A DNA stretch of 64,000 nucleotides from Streptomyces sp. cg36 (GCF_041080675.1 NZ_CP163520.1:2728001-2792000), one strand, 5' to 3'. Numbered from the stretch's first letter, positions 35,313-44,867 are shown. The notes: generated from the letters alone by a model not told the origin. Made by a program: numbers and translations.

Positions 35313-35945
35313 TCAGTCGTTCGGGACGACCTCGTAGCGCGGGGTGTTCTCCGCCATCTGGCGCAGCGCGTCCTTGCGGTCGCGCTTGGAGAGGCGGTCG
35401 ATGTACAGGTAGCCGTACAGGTGGTCCGTCTCGTGCTGGAGGCAGCGGGCGAAGTAGCCGGTGCCGCGGACCCGGATCGGGTTGCCCTCGGCGTCCTGGC
35501 CGCTGACCACCGCGTAGTCCGGGCGGGCGAGCTCGGCGTAGGCGGTCGGGACCGAGAGGCAGCCCTCGTTGGACTCGTCGAGCACGCGGCGGTCGGCCGG
35601 CAGCTCCTCCAGGACCGGGTTGCAGACGACGCCGACGTGGCGCACGCCCTCGTCGTCCATGCAGTCGTAGACGAAGACCTTCAGGTCCACGCCGATCTGG
35701 TTGGCGGCCAGGCCCACGCCCTCGGCGGTGCGCTGGCTGGCGAACATGTCGTCGACCAGGGCGGCGAGCTTGTCGTCGAACTCGGTGACGTCCTTGCACT
35801 CCTTGTGCAGCACCGGGTTGCCGACGACCGTGATCGGCCGGGACGTGCCCCGCTCGCGGTACGCCTGCTCGCGCTCCTCGCAGTCCTCCGTGTCGACGAC
35901 GAACCCGTCGTTCTCGACCTGCTGGTCCGTCTCCTGCTGCGACAT
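35313..35945 (-). CDS. def: Peptide deformylase
   Basis: The protein has 210 residues. It carries all three conserved motifs: [17 protein letters not shown] and QHETDHLYG with the HExxH-type metal site. It removes the formyl group from N-terminal methionine of new proteins. An acidic N-terminal extension of about 40 residues precedes the core ([20 protein letters not shown]), longer than in E. coli but usual for one of the Streptomyces copies. Streptomyces normally has more than one def gene. Confidence 0.95.
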   Translation of the reverse strand: MSQQETDQQVENDGFVVDTEDCEEREQAYRERGTSRPITVVGNPVLHKECKDVTEFDDKLAALVDDMFASQRTAEGVGLAANQIGVDLKVFVYDCMDDEGVRHVGVVCNPVLEELPADRRVLDESNEGCLSVPTAYAELARPDYAVVSGQDAEGNPIRVRGTGYFARCLQHETDHLYGYLYIDRLSKRDRKDALRQMAENTPRYEVVPND

Positions 35946-36016
35946 CTTGGCCGTAAGCCTTCCTGAAAGCCGGTTCCGATCCCGTACAGCCTATGGCCTG
36001 TCCGGGCGGTGCGCGT

Positions 36017-37006
36017 TCAGCAGACCTCTTCGAGGTCGCGCCACTCGCGGCTGTCCGGGCTGTCCGCGACCCAGCCGTCCAGCAGCCCGCGCACCAGCCC
36101 CGGCGGCGCAGCGATCCCGCACTCGCGCTCGGGCACCCACAGCTCGCCGGCCGTGCGGTGGCCCAGCGGGCCGGGGTGGCCCGGCTCGCTGTGGTCGTGC
36201 GGGTCCAGGTGCTCGCCGTCGCCCTCGTCGCTGGGCATCCGCGACTCCGAGCAGGCCCGGCAGAGCAGCCGCACCGACGACGACCAGTCCTCGGCGGCGA
36301 AGCCCGCGTCGGCCGCGAGCCGCTCCAGCGCGTCCCGGTCCGCCTCGGTGGCGGCCTCCAGGAGCACCACCCAGGTGGGCACCGGCGAGGGCGCCCACAG
36401 CTCGATCTCGTCGAAGACGGGGAAGGAGGGCCCGGCCGCGACCGTGCGCTCGCCGTGCGGCACCCCGTCGTGCAGGACCACCTCGCCCCAGCGCCGCCCG
36501 GAGGACGGCAGCGGGATCGACAGCACCTCGATCCGCGCCGGGTCCAGCCTGCGGCCCCACACCACCTCGGCCTCGCCCTCGGGCGAGAGCCGCACGGCCG
36601 CGCTGCCCAGCTCCATCCCCAGCGGCTCGCCGGTGCCGGTGGCGCTCTCCTGGTAGCCGCGGACCTTCAGGCCGTACGCCTGCCAGGCGCGGCGGGCCAG
36701 CGGCCAGTCCTGGAGCGCGGTGGCCGCGATGCCCACGTTCCACCAGTCGGGGGCCCCGGTCTCCTTGTCGAGCAGCGCCACGGCCCGCAGTCCCGCGGCC
36801 CGCGCCTGCTCCCAGTCGTGCCGGAACTTGTGCAGCAGCGCCAGGTTGAACCAGGACTCGGAGAGCCACGGTTCCAGGTCCGCGGCGCGCGTCAGCAGCG
36901 CGCCGGCGTCCTCGTACCTGCCGTCGCCGATCAGCGTGAACGCACGGTCCGTGGCCTGCCGCCACGAGGCGGAGGGCCGGTGCCGTCCCTTGCCGAAGAT
37001 CCTCAC
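36017..37006 (-). CDS. Tetratricopeptide-repeat protein of unknown function
   Basis: The protein has 329 residues from GTG 37006. Residues about 15-110 form a TPR region (ATDRAFTLIGDGRYEDAGAL, ESWFNLALLHKFRHDWEQA, WWNVGIAATALQDWPLARRA). The remainder is a beta-rich region with CRACSESRMP and a final ECGIAAPPGLVRGLLDGWV stretch. No enzymatic motif is seen. The family is conserved and syntenic in streptomycetes. Longer starts up to 37111 exist but lack support. Confidence 0.75.
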   Translation of the reverse strand: MRIFGKGRHRPSASWRQATDRAFTLIGDGRYEDAGALLTRAADLEPWLSESWFNLALLHKFRHDWEQARAAGLRAVALLDKETGAPDWWNVGIAATALQDWPLARRAWQAYGLKVRGYQESATGTGEPLGMELGSAAVRLSPEGEAEVVWGRRLDPARIEVLSIPLPSSGRRWGEVVLHDGVPHGERTVAAGPSFPVFDEIELWAPSPVPTWVVLLEAATEADRDALERLAADAGFAAEDWSSSVRLLCRACSESRMPSDEGDGEHLDPHDHSEPGHPGPLGHRTAGELWVPERECGIAAPPGLVRGLLDGWVADSPDSREWRDLEEVC

Positions 37007-37121
37007 GATTCCCGCCTGCCCAGACCGGCCTGCCTCCGAGCCGGTCTTACGGTCTCCCAGTGTTTCTGGGTTCTTTCGCATCCAACCATGCCCGGCCGGA
37101 AGGCCGCTCATTACTCCTGGG

Positions 37122-38408
37122 TTACCCAGGTGACACCGGGGTCAGACTGCCGCGGCCCAGGACGCGTGCCAGCGATTCGACGACCTCGGGCTGATAGTCC
37201 CTCCCGGTGCCGAGCCGCAGCTGCTCCAGGGCGCTCAGCGAGCCCCCCGGTCCGCCCGGGGAGGCCGCCAGGTCGTCGTAGGCGTTGACCGCGCGCACGA
37301 TCCGGGCGGGCAGCGGCTGCTCGCGGTACGGGTCGGCCTGGCGCTCCACGATCACCGCGACCTCGGCGGGCACCCCGGTCTGGCGGACCACGGCCCCGCC
37401 CAGCAGCGCTATCCGGCGCTGTTCGGCCTCGGGGAGCGCCGCCGTCGCCCCGGCGGGCACCGGGTCGACCAGCGAGAGCTGCCCGATGTCGTGCATCAGG
37501 GCCGCGTACTCCAGAACGGTCAGCTCCGGCCCGCTCAGCCCCAGCTCGCGCCCGACGGCCCGGCTCAGCTCGGCCACCCGGCGGGCGTGGCCCGGCTGGG
37601 TGTACCCCGCGATCTCGGTGGCGCGGGCCAGGGAGGCGATGGTCTGCCGGTAGGTGGTGCGCACCCCCGCGTACCGCCGGAACGCCAGCTGGGTCAGGAG
37701 CAGCGGCACGCAGAACACCGGCAGCGCCCACAGCCCGGCCACCGCGACCGCCAGCGCGATCACGGCGCCGGTGGCGCAGACGGCGGAGCCCACCCCGAGC
37801 AGCGCCCGCAGCTGCTCGCGCAGGAGCGGGCCGTACGGGTAGGAGGTGCGGGCCCGCACCAGGGCGGCGGCGACCACCGCGTCGCACAGCGCGGTCAGCA
37901 CCAGGACGAGCAGCAGGAACAGCGCGTAGGACGGCCCGTGTCCGGCCCACAGCGCCAGTGCGCCGGAGTTGTAGAGCGGCTGGAAGCAGGCGGCGGCGAA
38001 GGCCACGGTCAGCACCCGCCGGGCCATCTGCTCGGGGCTCGGCCCCCGGCCCCGCGCCACGTGCGGGACCGCTCCGACCAGGGCGGCGGCGAACACCACG
38101 GCGACGGCCTGGAGGACGCCGTGGTGGGTGGCGCGCCCGCCGTTCTGGCCGAGCAGGGCGTAGGCGAGGGCGCCGGCCGAGCCGAGCGGCGCCGACTCGC
38201 GGGCCGCCCCCTCGTCCTCGCGGCCGTCCCGCCCGTCCCAGCGGGCCAGTTCGCCGACGGCGACCAGCGCGCCGAAGGCGAGGGCGCCGCCGGGCTCCAC
38301 CACGCCGTACCAGAGGGTGCGGCCCAGGGCCCAGACGGTGAGCGCGGCGGCGGCCCCGTACACCCCGGCGACGGGGTACGGCAGCGGGGGCGCCTGGGGG
38401 CGGCTCAT
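37122..38408 (-). CDS. Membrane HD-domain protein, degenerate in the GYP motif
   Basis: The protein has 428 residues. The first 260 contain seven or eight membrane helices (AALTVWALGRTLWYGVV, VLQAVAVVFAAALVGAV, ALPVFCVPLLLTQLAF). The cytoplasmic HD domain has GHARRVAELSRAVG and YAALMHDIGQLSLVDPV, but the HHE and GYP residues of HD-GYP phosphodiesterases are replaced (VIVERQADPYREQPLP). The ATG overlaps the stop of the upstream HD-GYP gene by 4 nt, so they form a translationally coupled pair. It is perhaps a regulatory partner rather than an active c-di-GMP phosphodiesterase. Confidence 0.8.
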   Translation of the reverse strand: MSRPQAPPLPYPVAGVYGAAAALTVWALGRTLWYGVVEPGGALAFGALVAVGELARWDGRDGREDEGAARESAPLGSAGALAYALLGQNGGRATHHGVLQAVAVVFAAALVGAVPHVARGRGPSPEQMARRVLTVAFAAACFQPLYNSGALALWAGHGPSYALFLLLVLVLTALCDAVVAAALVRARTSYPYGPLLREQLRALLGVGSAVCATGAVIALAVAVAGLWALPVFCVPLLLTQLAFRRYAGVRTTYRQTIASLARATEIAGYTQPGHARRVAELSRAVGRELGLSGPELTVLEYAALMHDIGQLSLVDPVPAGATAALPEAEQRRIALLGGAVVRQTGVPAEVAVIVERQADPYREQPLPARIVRAVNAYDDLAASPGGPGGSLSALEQLRLGTGRDYQPEVVESLARVLGRGSLTPVSPG

Positions 38409-39796
38409 CCGCGCCCGGCCGGGGCGGCGTCGCACGGCGAGACGTTTCCGCGCCCGGCGTGCGACGGGAGCGCGCCGCGGTCCGGCTCGTCCGCCGTCAC
38501 CGCCGGATGCCAGCCGTGCCGGTCGAGCGCCCGCACCAGGGCGCCCACCATCTGGGGGTCGAACTGCCGCCCCGCGCACCGCCGCAGCTCCTCGACGGCC
38601 GCCCCGACGGGCCGGGCGCGGCTGTAGGAGCGGGTGGACGTCATCGCGTCGAACGCGTCGGCGACGGCGACGACCCGGGCGAACTCGGGGATCTGGGGAC
38701 CGCGGAGCCCGTACGGATAGCCGCTGCCGTCGAGGCGTTCGTGGTGGTGCAGGATCGCGGCGCGCGCCTCGCCGAGGAAGCCGATGCCGCGCACCATCTC
38801 GTGCCCGTACTCGGGGTGCAGCTCGATCACCGCGCGCTCCTGCGGGGTGAGCGGCCCGTCCTTGCGCAGCAGCCGCGTCGGCACGCCGAGCTTGCCCACG
38901 TCGTGCAGGATCCCGGCGAACCGCAGCACCTCCAACCGGTCCTCGGCCATGCCGAGTTCGCGGGCGATCAGGACGGAGGCGAGGCCGACGCGCTCGCTGT
39001 GGCCGCGGGTGTAGGTGTCCTTGATGTCGACGGCCTGCACCAGGGCCCGGATGGTGGCCTGGTGGGCGGCGTGCTCGCGGTGGTACTGGGCGAAGACCCA
39101 GCACGAGACGTACATCGGCAGCAGCACCAGCAGGGCGGCGGGCGGGCCGTAGGGGCTGCGCCACAGGACGGCCATCATCAGCCCGGCGAGCCCGTGCACC
39201 CCGTAGGGGGCGAGCGAGCGCGGCAGCAGTCCGCGCCAGGCGGTGCGGGCGGGCAGCCGCTCGGCGGTCCACAGGATCAGCCCGTCGAGCGCGGTCAGCA
39301 CCAGGCAGAAGACCAGCGCCGCCGCCGCGGCGGGCAGCAGCGCGTACGGGAAGTCGGGCGCGGGGGCGGCCGGGGTGCCGCCGAGGGCGGTGCGCCCGCC
39401 CAGCAGCAGATGCGTCCAGGCCGCCGCGGAGCCGGCCAGCGCGAGCCGGGCGGCCCGCCAGATCCGGCGCGGGGTCTCGGGGGCCTCGGCGACCGGCGCG
39501 AGCAGCGCGCCCGGGACGGCGGCCAGCGCGGCGGCGCCGGGCGGCAGCAGGAACGCGGCGGCGAGCAGCACCGGGAAGAACGATCCGGAGGGCACCGCGA
39601 CGGTGGCGCGGCCCGCCAGGAACGGGCAGCGCGCGGGCCATTCGCAGAGCGCGTACAGGGCCGCGAGCAGCCCCAGTGCGCCCCAGGGGACCGCGGTGCG
39701 CGCCAAGGGCAGCACGACCGCCCCGGCGGCCACCACGGCGCCCAGCAGAACCCCGCGCGCCCCCCGGTTCAGGGTCCGCCGCTGCGGTCCGTCCAT
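38405..39796 (-). CDS. Membrane HD-GYP domain protein
   Basis: The protein has 463 residues. An N-terminal membrane region (about 15-240; VLLGAVVAAGAVVLPLA, FFPVLLAAAFLLPPGAAALAAV, LVFCLVLTALDGLILW) precedes a complete HD-GYP domain. That domain has IKDTYTRGHSERV, FAGILHDVGKLGVPTRLL, HPEYGHEMV, ILHHHERLDGSGYPYGL and VADAFDAMTSTRSY. Such domains hydrolyse cyclic di-GMP, a key developmental messenger in Streptomyces. It is first in a two-gene operon with the degenerate partner downstream. Confidence 0.88.
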   Translation of the reverse strand: MDGPQRRTLNRGARGVLLGAVVAAGAVVLPLARTAVPWGALGLLAALYALCEWPARCPFLAGRATVAVPSGSFFPVLLAAAFLLPPGAAALAAVPGALLAPVAEAPETPRRIWRAARLALAGSAAAWTHLLLGGRTALGGTPAAPAPDFPYALLPAAAAALVFCLVLTALDGLILWTAERLPARTAWRGLLPRSLAPYGVHGLAGLMMAVLWRSPYGPPAALLVLLPMYVSCWVFAQYHREHAAHQATIRALVQAVDIKDTYTRGHSERVGLASVLIARELGMAEDRLEVLRFAGILHDVGKLGVPTRLLRKDGPLTPQERAVIELHPEYGHEMVRGIGFLGEARAAILHHHERLDGSGYPYGLRGPQIPEFARVVAVADAFDAMTSTRSYSRARPVGAAVEELRRCAGRQFDPQMVGALVRALDRHGWHPAVTADEPDRGALPSHAGRGNVSPCDAAPAGRG

Positions 39797-39915
39797 GGCG
39801 CGCCTCCCTCCGTTCCCCGGATCGGGAGGATAGGCCCGCGCGGCGCGGCGAGTAGGCGCATTGTCGGATTGAACCGTTTAGGTCCCGTCCGATTAGCACC
39901 TTCGAGTGACAGAGA

Positions 39916-39943
39916 AGGGCCGCGACCCCTGGGTCGCGGCCCT
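39916..39943 (-). terminator. Terminator after sigR-rsrA
   Basis: AGGGCCGCGACCC and its exact complement around CT, directly after the rsrA stop on the minus strand. Confidence 0.8.
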
Positions 39944-39965
39944 CAGCTCCGTTCCGTCGCGGGGG

Positions 39966-40259
39966 TCAGCCCTCGGCGACGATGTCCTGGTCCGGCACGG
40001 CCTGGCCGGAGCGGATCAGATCGATCCGGCCCATGACCTTGGACCGCAGGTCGGCGGGTACGTCGTCCGATCCGCAGCAGCGCTTGACCAGCTTCTTCAC
40101 GGCCTGCTCCAGGCCGTACTTCTCCAGGCAGGGCGAGCACTCCTCGAAGTGCACCTCGAACTTGTCGCAGTCGCTGTCGGGCATCTCGTGGTCGAGGAAC
40201 TCGTAGAGATGGTCCAGGACCTCAGAGCAGTCCGTCTCGTGCGGCTCTCCGCAGCTCAT
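39966..40259 (-). CDS. rsrA: Zinc-containing redox anti-sigma factor RsrA
   Basis: The protein has 97 residues. Cys3, Cys11, Cys31, His37, Cys41, Cys44, Cys61 and Cys62 occupy the same positions as in the characterised protein; HFEECSPC is the HxxxCxxC ZAS motif. Disulfide stress makes it form a disulfide, lose zinc and release SigR. The ATG overlaps the sigR stop by 4 nt, keeping the pair balanced. Confidence 0.96.
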   Translation of the reverse strand: MSCGEPHETDCSEVLDHLYEFLDHEMPDSDCDKFEVHFEECSPCLEKYGLEQAVKKLVKRCCGSDDVPADLRSKVMGRIDLIRSGQAVPDQDIVAEG

Positions 40260-41065
40260 GAGCCCGAGCCTTTCGCTTCGTCCGACTCGCCGGCGCCGGC
40301 CGGGACGAGCCCGCGGTCACGGGCGTAGTCCTCCAGCATTCCGCGCAGTTGGCGGCGGCCCCGGTGCAGCCGGGACATCACCGTACCGATGGGTGTACCC
40401 ATGATGTCCGCGATCTCCTTGTACGCAAAGCCCTCGACATCCGCCAGATAGACGGCGATGCGGAACTCCTCGGGGATCGCCTGGAGGGCTTCCTTCACGT
40501 CGGAGTCGGGCAGGTGGTCCAGCGCCTGCGACTCGGCCGACCGCAGTCCGGTCGACATGTGCGACTCCGCGCGCGCGAGCTGCCAGTCCTCGATCTCCTC
40601 GGCGGCGCTGCGCTGGGGTTCGCGCTGCTTCTTCCGGTACGAGTTGATGAAGGTGTTGGTGAGAATCCGGTAGAGCCAAGCCTTGAGGTTCGTCCCCTCC
40701 CGGAACTGGTGGAAGGATCCGTACGCCTTAGCGTAGGTCTCCTGGACCAGGTCCTCGGCGTCGGCCGGGTTGCGCGTCATGCGCAGGGCGGCCGAGTACA
40801 TCTGGTCGAGGTAGCCGAGGGCATCCCGCTCGAAGCGCGCGTTGCGCTCGGCGGTCGACTCTTCCGCGTGGCCGTCGTCGGTCCCTGTGACCGGACCCAC
40901 CTCCTCGAACGGTGTGGCGAGTCCGAAGCTGGACCCACTCGAATCGGAGGATAGACGACGATCCGGTCCGCCCGCCGCTCGAATAGGAGCGTTCTTGGCA
41001 GCCGTCAGCACCGTCCACTCCAGGTCAGCGGCGTGCGAGCGACTGGGGCAGATGGTCGAACCCAT
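40256..41065 (-). CDS. sigR: Thiol-oxidative-stress ECF sigma factor SigR, with long SigR-prime form
   Basis: From ATG 41065 the product has 269 residues; from GTG 40900 it has 214. Region 2 includes [16 protein letters not shown] sequence ([57 protein letters not shown]). Region 4 includes [19 protein letters not shown] and [20 protein letters not shown]. It directs thioredoxin and other thiol-repair genes. The upstream ATG has a strong GGAGAGGGAG site and adds exactly 55 residues, as in the unstable induced form SigR-prime. RsrA follows with a 4-nt overlap. Confidence 0.95.
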   Translation of the reverse strand: MGSTICPSRSHAADLEWTVLTAAKNAPIRAAGGPDRRLSSDSSGSSFGLATPFEEVGPVTGTDDGHAEESTAERNARFERDALGYLDQMYSAALRMTRNPADAEDLVQETYAKAYGSFHQFREGTNLKAWLYRILTNTFINSYRKKQREPQRSAAEEIEDWQLARAESHMSTGLRSAESQALDHLPDSDVKEALQAIPEEFRIAVYLADVEGFAYKEIADIMGTPIGTVMSRLHRGRRQLRGMLEDYARDRGLVPAGAGESDEAKGSGS

Positions 41066-41121
41066 GCGACGGACTCCCTCTCCACGTAATGCTCAGGCTT
41101 GCGGATGCGTATGTCCCTCAC

Positions 41122-41148
41122 AACAGCGGGTGGGTACGTGTCATTCCC
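41122..41148 (-). promoter_or_regulatory. SigR-dependent promoter of sigR
   Basis: On the minus strand GGGAAT, an 18-bp spacer, then GTT: the consensus for SigR promoters. It lies about 57 bp upstream of the long start and overlaps the end of the hydrolase gene. It allows positive autoregulation producing SigR-prime. Confidence 0.85.
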
Positions 41149-41776
41149 GCAGCGAGCGCACCCACCGGCCGACGCCGTCCGTGATGACCGCGAGGGCCTC
41201 GTCCTGGGTGAGGGAGGCGCGCTTGGGCACCGCGAACCCGTGATCGCCGAAGGGCACTTCCACGAGTTCGTGCTCCCCGTCGGGGAACTCGGCGGGCTTC
41301 CCGAAGGGGTCGTTTCCGCCCTGCACGACGAGGGTGGGCACCCCGGCCCCCAGCAGCTCCTCGGCACGGGACTTCTCCGGCCTGCCCGGCGGGTGCAGCG
41401 GGAAGCTCAGCGCGAGCACGGCGTGCGCCCCGAGCTCGCGGGCGGTGCGGCAGGCGACGCGGGCGCCGGCGCTGCGGCCCCCCGCGACGACGGGCGCCCC
41501 CTCGGCGGCGAGCGCGGGCCACACCGCGCGCCACCCGGCGTCCAGCGTCTTCGGCGCCGGCGCCACCTTCTTGCCCGCCACGCGCCAGGGCTGCTCCACG
41601 AGGGCGACGGTGACGCCCCGGGGCGGCAGCGCGGCGGCCAGCGCGGCGAGGTCCCGGGCGTCGATGCCGCCGCCCGCACCGTGGCTCAGGGCGAGGGTGA
41701 GGCGGGCTCCGGCGGCGCGGTGCCAGGTGATGCGGGCGTCGCCCGCGGGGGTCTCGATGAGGTCGCTGTGGGTCAC
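41141..41776 (-). CDS. Alpha/beta hydrolase, dienelactone hydrolase-like
   Basis: The protein has 211 residues. The oxyanion strand LTLALSHGAGGGIDARDL and the nucleophile elbow VAGGRSAGARVA (G-x-S-x-G) are followed by PTLVVQGGNDPFG (acid Asp) and VPFGDHGFAVP (catalytic His). The family is small single-domain hydrolases of undefined substrate. It precedes sigR on the same strand, and the SigR promoter starts inside its last codons. Confidence 0.85.
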   Translation of the reverse strand: MTHSDLIETPAGDARITWHRAAGARLTLALSHGAGGGIDARDLAALAAALPPRGVTVALVEQPWRVAGKKVAPAPKTLDAGWRAVWPALAAEGAPVVAGGRSAGARVACRTARELGAHAVLALSFPLHPPGRPEKSRAEELLGAGVPTLVVQGGNDPFGKPAEFPDGEHELVEVPFGDHGFAVPKRASLTQDEALAVITDGVGRWVRSLRE

Positions 41777-41930
41777 GGGGTCATCCTGCCGGGTCCCCGC
41801 CCCGCCCCTTCCCGAACGCCTCGGGCGGGCGGCCGGGTGTTTCGTCCGCGGACCGTGCGGGGACGCCCGCGCGGTTGCCGGCGCCCCTGAAGGCGGGCCC
41901 GAAGGTCCTTTCCAGGGGCGCGGGGCGGCG

Positions 41931-42746
41931 TCAGAAGAGCGTGCCCTCCTCCGGGCCCGCCAGTTCCTTCAGGAGTTCCGGGCCGTTGTTGCGCACGTTG
42001 CTGACCGCCGTCGAGACGGCGTACGCCCGCATCCGTCCCTCCGGCGGCGGCGCCAGCAGCCCCCGCAGCTCCGCCACGTCCGTGGTGGCCGGATCCAGCC
42101 AGGCCGCCCAGCGGTCCGGGGTGAGCATCAGCGGCATCCGGGGGTGGATCGCGTGCAGGGTCGAGGGGCCCTCGGCGGGGGCCACCCCGAGCGGCCCGGT
42201 CTCCGCCTCGGTGGTGATCACCGAACAGGTCGCCCACCAGGCGGCGGGATGGTCGTCCGGGAGCGTGCGGTCGCGCCAGAACTCGTACAGGCCCGCCATC
42301 GCGAACGCCGACCCGTCGGCGGGCGAGATGAAGTACGGCTGCTTGCGCGCCCGCTTCCTCTTCCCCTCGACCTCCAGCTCGCGCTCGTCGGCCCCGGTGA
42401 CCCACTCGTAGTAGCCGTCGGCCGGAACGATGCAGCGGCGGGTGGCGAAGGCCCGCCGGAAGGACGGCTTCTCGTGCACCGTCTCCGACCGTGCGTTGAT
42501 CATCCGGGCCGCGCCCTCGGGCGACTTCGCCCAGGACGGCACCAGCCCCCATCTCAGCTTCCGCAGCTGGCGAACCGGACGGCGGTCTTCCGCGTCTTTC
42601 AGTGGACGCTCCAGGACCGCGTAGACCTCCTTGGTCGGGGCCACGTTCCAATCGGGCGCCAGGGTCTCCTCGGGGTCCCACTTCTCTATCTCGAAGACTT
42701 CCGCGAGATCCTCGGGACCACGACTCGCTGCATACCTCCCACACAT
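41931..42746 (-). CDS. SRAP domain protein (YedK/HMCES family)
   Basis: The protein has 271 residues. Starts MCGRYAASRGPEDLAEVF: after Met removal Cys2 is the catalytic residue. WNVAPTKEVYAVL, INARSETVHEKPSF, RRCIVPADGYYEW and LHAIHPRMPLML complete the SRAP signature. Members crosslink to abasic sites in single-stranded DNA through Cys2 and shield them during replication. ATG 42746 is fixed by this requirement. It is divergent from the M50 protease gene. Confidence 0.94.
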   Translation of the reverse strand: MCGRYAASRGPEDLAEVFEIEKWDPEETLAPDWNVAPTKEVYAVLERPLKDAEDRRPVRQLRKLRWGLVPSWAKSPEGAARMINARSETVHEKPSFRRAFATRRCIVPADGYYEWVTGADERELEVEGKRKRARKQPYFISPADGSAFAMAGLYEFWRDRTLPDDHPAAWWATCSVITTEAETGPLGVAPAEGPSTLHAIHPRMPLMLTPDRWAAWLDPATTDVAELRGLLAPPPEGRMRAYAVSTAVSNVRNNGPELLKELAGPEEGTLF

Positions 42747-42795
42747 GACAGCCACCCTGCCACGCGGCAGCCGATCACAAGGAGCCGTTCCGCAC

Positions 42796-43500
42796 ATGCC
42801 CGCCGAATTGCCCGGACTTGAGCTCTTCGACACCCAGGCCGCACCGGCCCAGTGGCTGGTCGTCGCCACCGGGGTGGCCGCGCTCGCCGCCGTCGTCCCG
42901 CACGGCGTGTGGCGCCTCTCACGCAACGCGATCACCATCGCCCACGAAGGCGGGCACGGTCTCGTCGCCCTCCTCACCGGCCGCCGCCTGGACGGCATAC
43001 GCCTGCACTCCGACACCTCCGGCCTCACCGTGAGCCGGGGCCGCCCCACCGGCCCGGGCATGATCCTGACGGCCGCCGCGGGCTACACCGCTCCCCCGCT
43101 GCTCGGCCTCGGCGGCGCCGCGCTGCTGGCCGCCCACCACGTCACCCTGCTGCTCTGGCTGGCCACCGCCCTGCTGGCGGCGATGCTGGTGATGATCCGC
43201 AACGCCTACGGCGTGCTCACCGTCGTCCTCTCCGGCGCCGCCTTCCTGCTGGTGTCCTGGCTGGCCGCCCCCGACGTGCAGTCCGCGTTCGCGTACACGG
43301 TGGTGTGGTTCCTGCTGCTGGGGGGCGTGCGGCCCGCCTTCGAGCTCCAGCGCAAGCGGCACGGACGGCACGGCGGCGACTCCGACGCCGACCAGCTGGG
43401 ACGGCTCACCCACGTACCACCGGCGCTCTGGCTTTTCCTCTTCCACGCCGTCTCCGTCTGCTCGCTCATCGGTGGCGGACGGTGGCTGCTCGGTCTCTAG
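42796..43500 (+). CDS. M50-type membrane metalloprotease-like protein
   Basis: The protein has 234 residues. ITIAHEGGHGLVALLTG contains the HExxH zinc motif inside a hydrophobic segment, as in site-2-type proteases. Five or six membrane helices follow (AAGYTAPPLLGLGGAALLAAH, LLLWLATALLAAMLVMI, YGVLTVVLSGAAFLLVS). ATG 42796 follows AAGGAG; ATG 42745 is possible but less supported. The substrate is unknown. It precedes aroA by 26 bp. Confidence 0.85.
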   Translation: MPAELPGLELFDTQAAPAQWLVVATGVAALAAVVPHGVWRLSRNAITIAHEGGHGLVALLTGRRLDGIRLHSDTSGLTVSRGRPTGPGMILTAAAGYTAPPLLGLGGAALLAAHHVTLLLWLATALLAAMLVMIRNAYGVLTVVLSGAAFLLVSWLAAPDVQSAFAYTVVWFLLLGGVRPAFELQRKRHGRHGGDSDADQLGRLTHVPPALWLFLFHAVSVCSLIGGGRWLLGL

Positions 43501-43526
43501 GTTCTCCCCCCACTAAAGTGAGAGCC

Positions 43527-44852
43527 ATGACCGAAACGCCCGTGCACCCCGCCCTCTGGCCCGCCCCCGTAGCGAGCGGAGCCGTCGACGCGACGGTCAC
43601 CGTGCCCGGTTCGAAATCGGTCACCAACCGCGCGCTCGTCCTGGCCTCCCTCGCCGCCGAGCCCGGCTGGCTGCGCCGCCCCCTGCGCTCGCGCGACACC
43701 CTGCTGATGGCGGAGGCGCTGCGCGCCCTGGGCGTCGGCATCGAGGAGGGCGTCGGCCCCGACGGCTCCGGCGAGGCGTGGCGGGTGATCCCGGCCGGTC
43801 TGCACGGCCCCGCCGCCATCGACGTCGGCAACGCCGGTACGGTGATGCGCTTCCTGCCCCCCGTCGCCGCCCTCGCCGACGGCGCGATCCGCTTCGACGG
43901 CGACCCCCGCTCCTACGAGCGCCCCCTGAACGGCGTGATCGACGCCCTGCGCGCGCTCGGCGCACGCATCGACGACGACGGGCGCGGCGCGCTCCCGATG
44001 ACCGTGCACGGCAGCGGCGCCCTGGACGGCGGCCGGGTCCGCATCGACGCCTCCTCCTCGTCCCAGTTCGTCTCCGCCCTGCTGCTCTCCGGCCCGCGCT
44101 TCAACCAGGGCGTGGAGGTGCGGCACGTCGGCGCCTCGCTGCCGTCCATGCCGCACATCCGGATGACCGTCGACATGCTCCGCTCGGTCGGCGCCCAGGT
44201 CGACGAGCCCGAGACCGGCGGCGAGCCCAATGTGTGGCGGGTCTCCCCGTCCGCGCTGCTCGGCCGCGACCTGACCGTCGAGCCGGACCTGTCCAACGCC
44301 CAGCCGTTCCTGGCCGCCGCCCTGCTCACCGGCGGCAGGGTGACCATCCCGGACTGGCCCGAGCGCACCACCCAGCCGGGCGACCAGCTGCGCCGGATCT
44401 TCACCGAGATGGGCGGCTCCTGCGAGCTCACCGCCCGCGGCCTGGTCTTCACCGGCTCGGGCAAGGTGCACGGCATCGACGTGGACCTCGGCGAGGTCGG
44501 CGAGCTGACGCCGGGCATCGCGGCGGTCGCGGCGCTGGCCGACTCCCCCTCCACCCTGCGCGGCGTCGCCCATCTGCGGCTGCACGAGACGGACCGCCTG
44601 GCGGCCCTCACCAAGGAGATCAACGAGCTCGGCGGCGACGTCACCGAGACCGCGGACGGGCTGCACATCCGCCCGCGCGCGCTGCACGGCGGCGTCTTCC
44701 ACACGTACGACGACCACCGGATGGCCACCGCCGGCTCGATCATCGGTCTCGCCGTGCCCGGCGTGGAGATCGAGAACGTGGCGACCACCGCCAAGACGCT
44801 CCCCGACTTCCCGAAGATGTGGACCGAGATGCTGTCCGGGGCCGGAAACTGA
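43527..44852 (+). CDS. aroA: 3-phosphoshikimate 1-carboxyvinyltransferase (EPSP synthase)
   Basis: The protein has 441 residues. VTVPGSKSVTNRALVLASLA near the N-terminus, DVGNAGTVMRFLPPVAAL, IDASSSSQFVSALLL and HLRLHETDRLAALTKEINEL are EPSP synthase motifs; the GNAGTxxR loop contacts phosphoenolpyruvate. It catalyses the sixth step of the shikimate pathway to aromatic amino acids. It is followed 15 bp later by rsgA, so the two are probably co-transcribed. Confidence 0.96.
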   Translation: MTETPVHPALWPAPVASGAVDATVTVPGSKSVTNRALVLASLAAEPGWLRRPLRSRDTLLMAEALRALGVGIEEGVGPDGSGEAWRVIPAGLHGPAAIDVGNAGTVMRFLPPVAALADGAIRFDGDPRSYERPLNGVIDALRALGARIDDDGRGALPMTVHGSGALDGGRVRIDASSSSQFVSALLLSGPRFNQGVEVRHVGASLPSMPHIRMTVDMLRSVGAQVDEPETGGEPNVWRVSPSALLGRDLTVEPDLSNAQPFLAAALLTGGRVTIPDWPERTTQPGDQLRRIFTEMGGSCELTARGLVFTGSGKVHGIDVDLGEVGELTPGIAAVAALADSPSTLRGVAHLRLHETDRLAALTKEINELGGDVTETADGLHIRPRALHGGVFHTYDDHRMATAGSIIGLAVPGVEIENVATTAKTLPDFPKMWTEMLSGAGN

Positions 44853-44867
44853 GCGGGGCCTGAGCAG

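Noticed and set aside
37122..39899. A single 925-residue protein across both HD genes
   Set aside because: The first part of that frame is an Arg/Ala/Gly-rich shadow of the HD-GYP gene, which has proper motifs in its own frame.
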